DNA from: Flavobacteriales bacterium
Lineage (GTDB): Bacteria; Bacteroidota; Bacteroidia; Flavobacteriales_D; Sanyastnellaceae
Assembly (NCBI GenBank): GCA_947456965.1
Contig: CANGTU010000007.1
Span: 1 to 64,000 of the forward strand
Direction of reading: 5' to 3'
Length of the DNA stretch: 64,000 nucleotides
This document shows, piece by piece, positions 35,957 to 43,782 of this stretch. The position numbers and the translations under genes are program-made. Each line of letters begins with the position of its first letter. Position 1 is the first letter of the stretch. The notes below the pieces were generated by a model. The model saw only the letters and a list, made by a program, of their open reading frames with translations, made no database searches and was not told the DNA's origin.

Positions 35957-36958
35957 ATGAAAATACACACCTGCCTGCTGGCAGCAAGCATGCTGATTTC
36001 TGCGCGGCTGATGGCGCAGCCAGTCGACGGGCCCACGCACCTTGTATTTGAAGGGGCTGGTATGAGAGGTATCGCCTATGCTGGCGCTTTGGCCGAAATG
36101 GAGCGGTTGGGATGCCTTGACCGCGTGGAAGCGGTGGCCGGAACATCAGCCGGGGCAATCACTGCCTGCCTTTTCAGTGTAGGTTTTTCACCACAGGAGC
36201 TCGAAGCAGTGGTGGGTGAAACGGACTTCGGGAAATTCAACGATTCACACGGAGGACTGCTTGCCTCAGGGATCCGATTGAATCGTTTTTTCGGATGGTA
36301 TCAGGGCGATGCCTTTCTCCATTGGATTGAGTCACTCATCGGGAAGTATACAGGATGCAGCGATTTGACGTTTGCCGAGCTCCGGGAACTAACTGCAATC
36401 GATCCGCTGTTCAGGGAACTTACCGTGATCGCGGCAAGCATCAACAACCAGCGCGTGCTTGTCTTTTCAGCGGATACCTATCCCCACATGCGCATTGCCG
36501 ATGCCGTGAGGGCATCCATGTCGGTGCCGTTTTATTACAAGCCGGTAATCATCGACTGCCAGGGAAAGGTGCTCACCCGTTGTCCGCCCGGAGAATACTG
36601 TGACATCTGTGTGGACGGAGGAGTGAATGCCAACTTTCCGCTGCATGTGTTTGATGCGGATGGTTTTCGGCCTGGCACACTGGGCTTGCGCATCGATTCG
36701 GCGGAGCAGATTGCCCATGATAAAATAAGCCCTGGGATGCGGTCTTTTGAGGTGATGCGATTCCGGGATTTCGTCACAGCTTTTTACGTGTATGTGCTGG
36801 AATCCAATAACCGGTCATTGCTCACCCCGGAAGACTGGCAGCGGACGATTCTGATTGATGATGCGGGAATGGGTCCGAGGGTAAGGCACCTGAGCGATGC
36901 GGAGCGCAGAAAACTAATTGAGGCGGGGGAGAAGGCCGTCAGGGACCAATGGGGATAA
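35957..36958 (+). CDS. Secreted patatin-like phospholipase
   Basis: 333 residues from the ATG at 35957, which begins a signal peptide (MKIHTCLLAASMLISARLMAQ). A patatin domain follows directly: oxyanion motif FEGAGMRGIAYAG near 30-42, nucleophile Ser in VAGTSAGAIT near 66, and Asp in CVDGGVNANFP near 224. The substrate is probably a phospholipid or other acyl ester in the periplasm or outside. A strong terminator follows at 36962. Confidence 0.93.
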   Translation: MKIHTCLLAASMLISARLMAQPVDGPTHLVFEGAGMRGIAYAGALAEMERLGCLDRVEAVAGTSAGAITACLFSVGFSPQELEAVVGETDFGKFNDSHGGLLASGIRLNRFFGWYQGDAFLHWIESLIGKYTGCSDLTFAELRELTAIDPLFRELTVIAASINNQRVLVFSADTYPHMRIADAVRASMSVPFYYKPVIIDCQGKVLTRCPPGEYCDICVDGGVNANFPLHVFDADGFRPGTLGLRIDSAEQIAHDKISPGMRSFEVMRFRDFVTAFYVYVLESNNRSLLTPEDWQRTILIDDAGMGPRVRHLSDAERRKLIEAGEKAVRDQWG

Positions 36959-36961
36959 ATG

Positions 36962-36992
36962 AAAAAAGGGAGTCCCGGAGACTCCCTTTTTC
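36962..36992 (+). terminator. Bidirectional terminator between the patatin-like gene and rplS
   Basis: The stem GGGAGTC (36968-36974) / GACTCCC (36980-36986) has a 5-nt loop, with A-run before and T-run after. Confidence 0.85.
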
Positions 36993-37013
36993 CTGTCGAA
37001 GGGTTGTTTCTTC

Positions 37014-37397
37014 TTAATTCTCTGCTGCGGAAGTCTCCTGGACGATGCCGAAACGCTTTCTTTCCTGAATGCGGCTCGCCTTGCCAGTGAGGTTGCGCAA
37101 GTAGTAGATGCGGGCGCGGCGCACACGGCCGTGCTTGGTTACCTTAATGCTGTCGATGAAAGGTGATGCGAACGGGAAAATCCGCTCAACACCTACACCA
37201 CCGGAAATCTTACGCACCGTAAAGGTCTCGGTAGAACCAGTACCACGGCGCTGAATAACGGTACCGGCAAAGACCTGAATACGCTCCTTGTTGCCTTCCT
37301 TGATTTTATAGCTGACGGAAATGGTATCACCAGCCTTGAATTCCGGCCAGGCGGCTACGGGATTCAACTTCTTTTCGAGTTCCTTGATGCGGTTCAT
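37014..37397 (-). CDS. rplS: 50S ribosomal protein L19
   Basis: 127 residues, normal length. Motifs: [54 protein letters not shown] and [15 protein letters not shown]. It sits at the 30S/50S interface. It is a single-gene unit with a full promoter upstream, apart from the trmD group it often joins in other bacteria. Confidence 0.98.
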   Translation of the reverse strand: MNRIKELEKKLNPVAAWPEFKAGDTISVSYKIKEGNKERIQVFAGTVIQRRGTGSTETFTVRKISGGVGVERIFPFASPFIDSIKVTKHGRVRRARIYYLRNLTGKASRIQERKRFGIVQETSAAEN

Positions 37398-37433
37398 AGC
37401 GCGAACAGATTATCGGTTCGGATTTGGGGGTGC

Positions 37434-37463
37434 AAATATACGCGATGTTGCCTACTGGTCAAA
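37434..37463 (-). promoter_or_regulatory. rplS: Strong Bacteroidota-type promoter for rplS
   Basis: On the minus strand TTG (37463-37461), a 19-nt spacer and TATATTTG (37441-37434) match both consensus boxes exactly. The ATG is 36 nt further on. Confidence 0.78.
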
Positions 37464-37495
37464 AGAAAAAGGCAATTCACCGGTTCCTGACTGCC

Positions 37496-38410
37496 TTATC
37501 CTTCGCTTCGCCGGTGCTTCCAACGCTTATGGCTCCAGAGCCAATACTCTGGCTGGGCGAGGATATTGGCCTCCAGTCTGCGGAAAACCTCCCGGGTGAT
37601 AAAGCCCTCAGGATGTTCTGCGGGCGTGTCGGTGACCAGCTCATACCGCACTTCATAATACCCCCGGCGGACTTTGTAGATGCTCCCGAACACCACCGGC
37701 CGGTCAAACTGCACCGCGTATCGTTCGGCTCCAAAGTATACAGCGGTATCCTGCCCGAGAAAGTCAATCCAGATTGCCTTCTGCGGATTTGCCGGACTTT
37801 GGTCGATGGCGAGAATCAGGCAATTAACCTCTTCGGGGTGGCTGCGCAGGTAAGTGCCGGTTTCGATGGTGGGTACGAGCACGAGCCCATAGCGCGAGCG
37901 GCTTTCCCTCATCTTCCGGTCGAAGAAGGGGTTGCTTAGTCGCTTGTAAACACCAAGCAGGATATGCCGGAGCTCTATGGGAGCTGCCATGGCCCAGAGC
38001 TCCCAGTTGCCCTGGTGGCCGCCGCAGAGGATGATGGAGCGGCCTTCGCGGGCGAAGCGATTCAGCACTTCCGCTCCATGCTGTGCTATGCGCTTGCCCG
38101 CCTGTGCCGGGGTTATGGAAAAGTTTTTCAGACTTTCTACCACGAGGTCAGCAAAGTGCCGGTAAAAGCGCCAGGCAAGCTTGCGCAGCTCCCGCTCGCT
38201 GCGATCAGGGAATACTCTCCGGAGATTGGACAATACCACCTTCTTGCGGTAAGGCATCACATACCAGATCACCAGAAAGAGGAAATCGCTCAATCCGTAA
38301 AGGATGAAATAGGGGAGCAGGCTCACGGGCTTGATCACCGCCCAGTACAGAAGCCAGCTTCCGGGATGGTAGGTCCGAACACGCGGAGCAGTGGGGATTT
38401 CATCAGCCAT
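37496..38410 (-). CDS. Lipid A biosynthesis-type acyltransferase (LpxL/HtrB family)
   Basis: 304 residues from the ATG at 38410. An N-terminal membrane anchor (about 28-55) is followed by the acyltransferase domain, with an HxxxxE-type active site seen as GGHQGNWE near 125. Further support comes from YRKKVVLSNLRRVFP, AIDQSPANPQKAIWIDFLGQ and the C-terminal WLWSHKRWKHR. It adds a secondary acyl chain to lipid A or a related lipid at the inner membrane. Confidence 0.93.
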   Translation of the reverse strand: MADEIPTAPRVRTYHPGSWLLYWAVIKPVSLLPYFILYGLSDFLFLVIWYVMPYRKKVVLSNLRRVFPDRSERELRKLAWRFYRHFADLVVESLKNFSITPAQAGKRIAQHGAEVLNRFAREGRSIILCGGHQGNWELWAMAAPIELRHILLGVYKRLSNPFFDRKMRESRSRYGLVLVPTIETGTYLRSHPEEVNCLILAIDQSPANPQKAIWIDFLGQDTAVYFGAERYAVQFDRPVVFGSIYKVRRGYYEVRYELVTDTPAEHPEGFITREVFRRLEANILAQPEYWLWSHKRWKHRRSEG

Positions 38411-38416
38411 GGCCGG

Positions 38417-38424
38417 CAAAAATA
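38417..38424 (-). promoter_or_regulatory. Promoter -7 element close to the acyltransferase start
   Basis: Minus strand TATTTTTG (exact TAnnTTTG), only 6 nt before the ATG at 38410. Confidence 0.5.
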
Positions 38425-38459
38425 GTGGAGCCACGCCGGGCCTGTGTTTCATGAAGTAT

Positions 38460-39221
38460 CTATACGGACAGTTTTAATCCGTCGTAAGCCAGGTACTTGC
38501 CTTCGGGCAGTTGTGACTGGATCTCAGTATGCAGGCCAAGCTGATGGCTGATGTGGGTAAAATAGGTGGACTCTGCACCAAGCTCATCGGACAGGGCGAT
38601 GGCTTCCTCCAGCGTGAAATGGGAGGGATGGGCCGACAGGCGCAGGGCATTCAGGACCAGCACCCGGGAACCTCTGATCTTGTCTTTCTCTTCCTCAGGG
38701 ATGTAATTGGCATCCGTGATATAGGTGAAGTTTCCCGTTCGAAAACCGAGTACGGGCAGATGCATATGCCTGACCTGAACCGGAATAAAGGGAATGCCAC
38801 CCACAGTGAACGGGCTGTTGTGAATACGCACTGCGTGGGCCTCGGGCACACCGGGATATTTTTGGTCGGTGAAAACGTAGGAGAATTCCCGCCTCAGCGC
38901 CTGTTCTACGCGCTCGGTGCAGTAGAGGGGGATATTCTTGCCTTCGAAGAAGTTGAATGCCCGGATATCATCCATCCCGGCAATGTGGTCTTTGTGCTCG
39001 TGCGTGTACACGATGGCTTCGAGGGTAGTGACTTGCTCGCGGAGCATCTGCTGCCGGAAGTCCGGGCCGGAGTCAATGACCACGTTGCGCCCGTCTTCAC
39101 TCACCATCACCGACGACCGCAGCCGGTTGTCGCGGCTGTCATCCGACCGGCAAACCGCGCAGGAGCAAGCAATCACAGGCACGCCTTGCGACGTTCCGGT
39201 TCCGAGGAAGGTGATTTCCAT
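38460..39221 (-). CDS. MBL-fold metal-dependent hydrolase, PhnP-like
   Basis: 253 residues. Metallo-beta-lactamase fold with N-terminal FLGTGTSQGVP, a Cys pair (CSCAVC) as in PhnP zinc binding, VIDSGPDFRQQM, the metal motif YTHEHKDHIAGMDD, and later ITDAN and FTHISHQLG. PhnP relatives cleave cyclic phosphodiesters; the true substrate here is not known. Start ATG at 39221, 6 nt after a TAAATTCG box. Confidence 0.92.
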   Translation of the reverse strand: MEITFLGTGTSQGVPVIACSCAVCRSDDSRDNRLRSSVMVSEDGRNVVIDSGPDFRQQMLREQVTTLEAIVYTHEHKDHIAGMDDIRAFNFFEGKNIPLYCTERVEQALRREFSYVFTDQKYPGVPEAHAVRIHNSPFTVGGIPFIPVQVRHMHLPVLGFRTGNFTYITDANYIPEEEKDKIRGSRVLVLNALRLSAHPSHFTLEEAIALSDELGAESTYFTHISHQLGLHTEIQSQLPEGKYLAYDGLKLSV

Positions 39222-39227
39222 CTGCGG

Positions 39228-39235
39228 CGAATTTA
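39228..39235 (-). promoter_or_regulatory. Promoter -7 element close to the MBL hydrolase start
   Basis: Minus strand TAAATTCG (TAnnTTCG), 6 nt before the ATG at 39221. It falls inside the 3' end of the upstream radical SAM gene region boundary. Confidence 0.4.
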
Positions 39236-40555
39236 GGATGGCCGGGTATCCCTTTCTTCGGGTTGACGCTTTGCATTCCAGCGGGCCTGTATTTCCTCAG
39301 GTGGATTGAAATAACCGAATGCAAGGTGGGGAAATTCGCTTCTGAGGCGCTGCATCACCGTGCGGATGCCGATTCCTTCTGTGAGTTCTGTGATGCCAAG
39401 CTTACCCAGGTACCAGTCGGGATCTATATTGAAGTTCCGCCACTGGATCATGGAAAGATCGGCGTACCGGATCCACGCCCGCAGGGCTTCATACTCCTCT
39501 TGCTGGTCGGTCATGCCGGGAAAGGTGAAGTAATTCAGACTAGCCCATCCGCCATATTTCCGCACTATGCGACTGGACTCACGGATGTCCGCAAAAGAAT
39601 AGTTGTTGGGCAGATAGTACGCCGTATAGATGGCTTCCCGGGCAGAGTTGGTGCTCACGCGTATGCTGTTCAGTCCGGCTTTCATCAGCTCCTCCACGGC
39701 TGCCGGCTTGCTTCCGTTTGTGTTCAGGTTGATGATTCCTCGTGAGGTGTGCTTGCGTATCTCGCGTATGGCATCCCGCATCAGTTGCCATACGAGCAGG
39801 GGCTCTCCTTCGCATCCCTGACCAAAGCTGACGATCGGCCGCTCTGCTGTTTCGAGATGTGGTACGGTAAACTCAACGATCTCGGCCACGGAGGGAATGA
39901 AGTCGAGCCGGTCCTGCGGTGACGTCAGATCATGTTCATCCGGTTGGTACGAGATACATCCAAGGCAGTTGCTGTTGCATGCCGGCGACACCGGTATCGG
40001 ACATTCCCAGCGGCCGAGGAAGAAGTTTCGCGCTGCAGGACAGCAGTAGCGCATGCTGCAGTTTTCACCAAGGTGGCGGATCAGCCGGTTTTCCGGATGC
40101 CGGGCAATGCGTTCCTTCGTGATCTCCACGATGCGGTCCTGGTCAAAGTGCTCGAGGTCCTGACGGATGTCCGGGTCAACGCGCAAGGCAGCAGTGTAGA
40201 ATTTACCATCAAGCCAGCCAACGGCGGTGTATGCATAAAGCGGCAGGGTAGGAGCGCCTTCCTCTTCCGTTCCGAATGCAGCCATATAGAGCTGTGTATA
40301 GGCCGGTGCGTTGAGTGCAGCTACGGCGCCGACATCCTCACGGATGTCCATTTCACCGGTCACAGGATTGTAGCCATAGGGCCTCCGGCCAGGAAGCGTA
40401 AAAAGGTCGCTGCCAAATGGGAGTTCGATAAAATCTTCCGGTGCGAGGGGATATACATTGTAGCCTGATCTGCCTACGGCTTCATAGCGCGTGTCTTCGA
40501 AGATATTGCCCTCCGCATCGGCAAAGACCATGTAAGGGATGCGGTTCGGATGCAT
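39233..40555 (-). CDS. Radical SAM protein
   Basis: 440 residues. An N-terminal domain of about 190 residues is followed by the [4Fe-4S] motif CxxxCxxC seen as ACNSNCLGC. An AdoMet-binding glycine region (VSFGQGCEGEPLL) and NLNTNGS, then RVSTNSAREAIYTAYY, continue the TIM barrel. Two more Cys in a row (SMRYCCPAAR) upstream could bind another cluster. The reaction is unknown. It ends 11 bp before the MBL hydrolase start. Confidence 0.92.
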   Translation of the reverse strand: MHPNRIPYMVFADAEGNIFEDTRYEAVGRSGYNVYPLAPEDFIELPFGSDLFTLPGRRPYGYNPVTGEMDIREDVGAVAALNAPAYTQLYMAAFGTEEEGAPTLPLYAYTAVGWLDGKFYTAALRVDPDIRQDLEHFDQDRIVEITKERIARHPENRLIRHLGENCSMRYCCPAARNFFLGRWECPIPVSPACNSNCLGCISYQPDEHDLTSPQDRLDFIPSVAEIVEFTVPHLETAERPIVSFGQGCEGEPLLVWQLMRDAIREIRKHTSRGIINLNTNGSKPAAVEELMKAGLNSIRVSTNSAREAIYTAYYLPNNYSFADIRESSRIVRKYGGWASLNYFTFPGMTDQQEEYEALRAWIRYADLSMIQWRNFNIDPDWYLGKLGITELTEGIGIRTVMQRLRSEFPHLAFGYFNPPEEIQARWNAKRQPEERDTRPS

Positions 40556-40559
40556 GTTA

Positions 40560-40567
40560 CAAAGGTA
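40560..40567 (-). promoter_or_regulatory. Promoter -7 element close to the radical SAM start
   Basis: Minus strand TACCTTTG (exact TAnnTTTG), 4 nt before the ATG at 40555. A leaderless message is predicted. Confidence 0.5.
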
Positions 40568-40587
40568 GTGCGCTCCGTGTCCGGCTC

Positions 40588-40905
40588 TCAGGTGGGAAGG
40601 GTTTCGTCGCGGAGCCGCCTCGACATTTCCGCATTCATCTGGACGATGGGGGTGCAGTAGAAGAAGGGCAGACTTTCAAAAGAGAACAATTCATGCAGCC
40701 CTTTGTCGATGCGCTCAAACAGCATGGCCTTGGTCCGCGCCTGTAGTTTCCAGGATACACGCTTGATCAGCGCTCCGTTGATCAGCGTGAAGGATTCCTG
40801 CTCATCCACGTCCACAGAGTCGAAGGCGAAGCGTTCCTGAAGCAGCCAGCGGGCGATTTCCCGGGCTTGTTCCTCATGGTTGACAATGATATGAGCTGTA
40901 ATCAT
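40588..40905 (-). CDS. CutA1-like small protein
   Basis: 105 residues. The order HIIVNHEEQAREIARWLLQERFAF, given here in short as IARWLLQERF, then WKLQARTKAMLFERIDKGL and a late CTPIVQMNAEM, resembles the ferredoxin-like CutA1 fold, which forms trimers related to PII proteins. The usual CutA metal and Trp residues are not all obvious. It lies 32 bp upstream of the radical SAM gene on the same strand. The role is unknown; other PII-like proteins are an alternative. Confidence 0.6.
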   Translation of the reverse strand: MITAHIIVNHEEQAREIARWLLQERFAFDSVDVDEQESFTLINGALIKRVSWKLQARTKAMLFERIDKGLHELFSFESLPFFYCTPIVQMNAEMSRRLRDETLPT

Positions 40906-40980
40906 GATTCTTGGGTTATAGGGATATTTTTATCTGATTCAGAGTAGCCGGATATGTCATAGCTGCATGCGGTTCAGGAA

Positions 40981-42423
40981 TCAATACATTTTGCCAAGTG
41001 CCCAGCGCAGTTCAAACTCCGTCAACCGGACCTTGAGGGCGATATCAATGAGTTTATTGCGGGCATCTACATAGGCCATCTCGCGCTGGTTGATCAGGAA
41101 GAGTGAGCTCTCACCATTGAAGAAGCGCGTGCGTTCGGCCTGAAAAAGGGTTTCGTAGTTGGCCAGGTTTTCTTCTGCTACCTGATACTGTGCGGTCAGC
41201 AGTTCCACCTGAGCCAGGGAGGCCCGGGCTTTGTTCCGGAGTTCCGTAACCTTGAGATCGCGCTCGAGCTCGGTGTCGCGGATTTTGATGAGCTGCAGCT
41301 CGCGTTCGCCGCGCGCCTCCCGGAGGAGCAGCGGAAAGCTGAAGTCGAAGCCCCACTTGTAGTTATTCGTGCTGAACTGCGTGGCATCGTCGCCTGAAGC
41401 AGCGCGCGCGGGTTCGTTGAGGAAATGATAGTTGAGATCAAGCTTGGGCAGTAGCTTTTGCTGTTTCCAACGGTTCTCGGCCTCGAGCGATTCCAGCTTG
41501 AAGCGATAACCAAGCGCGAGGGGATGGCTTTGCGGAATCTGATTTACGAGGAGGTCAAACTGAAGGGCAAGCGTATCCACGCCCGTGGGATAGGGTCCCG
41601 TGATGGTTTCGCCTTCCGGTCGGGTGGTGCCTTCCACGAGAAGGGCTACGGGGTCAGCATCCGGCCCCTGTGAGCGCCACATAAAGGTGGAGAGCACGAG
41701 GCGGTTCTTTACTTCTATAGCGCGCATTTCCTGCAACTGCTGTTGTCTGAGCTGCATCTGAAGGTGAGCTTCAAGGGTATCGATAAATGGCCGGTCGCCG
41801 GCTATCGCCCTGCTGGTTACGGCTTCTTTGCGCTGCAGTGCGAGGTCATACATTTCCTGAATGATGCGCACTTTTTCCTGTGCCGCCCACCAGGACCAAT
41901 AGCTGCCATAGGCATCAAGCAGGAGGTCGTTGACCATGGCATTGCGCTCAGCGCGCGTGAATTCACGGAAAGCTTTGGCTTGCTGCAGTACAGAGCGCCG
42001 CTCGTCAATCAGGAGGCCCTGAAGCAAGGGCACCGATAGTCCGGCATAAATCAATCCGTCGTCGGGTGTGCTCTGATCAGGATTGAGGTATTGTCCATTG
42101 CTCAGGTCATAGCCCGCCTTCAGTTCTGCTGCCAGCGCAGTGGGAATCTTCACCTGAGCGTTGCGCACGTCGTAGTAGGTGGTGCCCTTGTAGAATTTAT
42201 TGTCCATGCTGGCCTCGAGCTTGGGATCAAAGGCTCCGCGCGCGGCACGCACCGTGCTTTCCCCCGAACGTATCACGAGATCCGACTGCAGCACGATGGG
42301 GTGGTTAACCAGCACGATGTCCCGAAACGCACCAAAGGTGAGCACATCGGATGGCCCGGGCTGCGCGGAGGTGCAGAGGACTGCAAGCAGAAACAGGACG
42401 GTGCCGGCGCTACGAAGGGTCAT
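40981..42423 (-). CDS. TolC-family outer-membrane efflux protein
   Basis: 480 residues with a Sec signal peptide (TVLFLLAVLCTSAQ). Two repeats of the OEP domain with long coiled-coil helices, for example LQMQLRQQQLQEMRAIEVKNR and TQYQVAEENLANYETLFQ, given in parts. It should form the trimeric channel through the outer membrane. It is the last gene of the tetR-ABC-hlyD-tolC operon and overlaps hlyD by 4 bp. Confidence 0.94.
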   Translation of the reverse strand: MTLRSAGTVLFLLAVLCTSAQPGPSDVLTFGAFRDIVLVNHPIVLQSDLVIRSGESTVRAARGAFDPKLEASMDNKFYKGTTYYDVRNAQVKIPTALAAELKAGYDLSNGQYLNPDQSTPDDGLIYAGLSVPLLQGLLIDERRSVLQQAKAFREFTRAERNAMVNDLLLDAYGSYWSWWAAQEKVRIIQEMYDLALQRKEAVTSRAIAGDRPFIDTLEAHLQMQLRQQQLQEMRAIEVKNRLVLSTFMWRSQGPDADPVALLVEGTTRPEGETITGPYPTGVDTLALQFDLLVNQIPQSHPLALGYRFKLESLEAENRWKQQKLLPKLDLNYHFLNEPARAASGDDATQFSTNNYKWGFDFSFPLLLREARGERELQLIKIRDTELERDLKVTELRNKARASLAQVELLTAQYQVAEENLANYETLFQAERTRFFNGESSLFLINQREMAYVDARNKLIDIALKVRLTEFELRWALGKMY

Positions 42424-43778
42424 TTCTTATCCTCCTTACCGGTTTTTTCAGGCAGACCACCTTTGTAAAAATCGGGCGGGAATCCATTGAACTGTCGCCA
42501 GAGTTCGTACCAGATGGGCACATCATTGAGCAGGGCGATACCATCGGCTCCACCTCCTACCCGAAGGGCATCAGGCCAGATTTCTTCTCCGGGGTCCGGG
42601 GTAACCAGCACGCGGTATTTACCGTTTGGACTGATGAAGTTGTCAATAGCAAATACTTTTCCTCCAAAGGTTCCGAACGATGCCCCCGGCCATCCGGAGA
42701 AGATGAATGCAGGCCATCCGTCGAAGATGAAGCGCACGCGCTGTCCTTTTTGGAGGAGCGGCAGATTCATAGGTTCTACGTACATCTGCACAGCGAGCTT
42801 GTAGTCAGCGGGCATGATGGAGATGATCGCTGTGCCTTCCTTGATGGTCTCGCCAACCCCAGTGGTGATGGCCTGGGTGATAAATCCACTCTGCGGAGCT
42901 GTGATGTAGTAGAATCCCGATCGCCGGTCGTAGTTAGCGTATTGATTCTGGAGCTTGCTCACCTGTGCCTCGGCATCGTACATGGAGGATAGGGAAGCAA
43001 ATTTCTCGGACTCGGCTTTAGCCACTTTATCGCGGAATTCGGCTTCAATGGTGTTCAATTCTGTGCGCGCAATGATGTACTCATTCTTCGCGATATACAC
43101 CTTGTTCTCCGCTTCCACTGCCTTGGCCTGGGCATTCTGCAGAACCACCTTGCGGCCTTCCATCTCGGTACGGGAAACGAGGTCTTGCCTGAAGAGTTCT
43201 TCAAATCGCTTGAGCTGCTCCTCGGCCACAACGAGGTTGTTGCGCGCGGCAACGAAATCCATGCTGTCGCTCTGAACCTTGAGTTCCGTTTGCCGCACCT
43301 TGTTGCGCCCCTGCTGGATCTTGAGCCGCTGGGTGGAAATCATAGCATCAATCTGCATATCCAGCGCCCGCACTTTTTCCATGTAGGAAAGCACACTGCT
43401 CTCTTTGGCCTGTATCTGCGACTCAGTATTGGCCAGCAGGTTCGGGTCGAAATAGTCGTCCTTGATCTCGGAGATAAACATGACGGTATCTCCTGCTTCT
43501 ACGAAGTCGCCCTCGTTGACATACCACTTCTCAATCCGCCCGGCAATGACACTATGAATGGTCTGAGGCCGCTTGGAAGGATCCAGCGCAGTGAGTTCGC
43601 CCCGCGAACGGATGTTCTGCGTCCACGGCAGAAAGAGAAGCGCAATGACGATTGCAGAGATGGAGAACAACCATCGCTTCAGCGTGACATTGCTGCGCGC
43701 GGGCGGTATAGCCTTGAATGACCGGAGCTTGTCCGGATTGATTCGCCCCTCGGTGCTGTTATTCGAAATGTTGATCAT
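42420..43778 (-). CDS. HlyD-family membrane fusion protein
   Basis: 452 residues. One membrane helix near 35-58 (LFSISAIVIALLFLPW), then a lipoyl/barrel-sandwich half (IHSVIAGRIEKWYVNEGDFV), a long coiled coil (about 130-285) and the second half (YYITAPQSGFITQAI). It bridges the ABC transporter and the TolC protein across the periplasm. Overlaps tolC by 4 bp and follows the ABC gene by 4 bp. Confidence 0.95.
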   Translation of the reverse strand: MINISNNSTEGRINPDKLRSFKAIPPARSNVTLKRWLFSISAIVIALLFLPWTQNIRSRGELTALDPSKRPQTIHSVIAGRIEKWYVNEGDFVEAGDTVMFISEIKDDYFDPNLLANTESQIQAKESSVLSYMEKVRALDMQIDAMISTQRLKIQQGRNKVRQTELKVQSDSMDFVAARNNLVVAEEQLKRFEELFRQDLVSRTEMEGRKVVLQNAQAKAVEAENKVYIAKNEYIIARTELNTIEAEFRDKVAKAESEKFASLSSMYDAEAQVSKLQNQYANYDRRSGFYYITAPQSGFITQAITTGVGETIKEGTAIISIMPADYKLAVQMYVEPMNLPLLQKGQRVRFIFDGWPAFIFSGWPGASFGTFGGKVFAIDNFISPNGKYRVLVTPDPGEEIWPDALRVGGGADGIALLNDVPIWYELWRQFNGFPPDFYKGGLPEKTGKEDKK

Positions 43779-43782
43779 GTGG

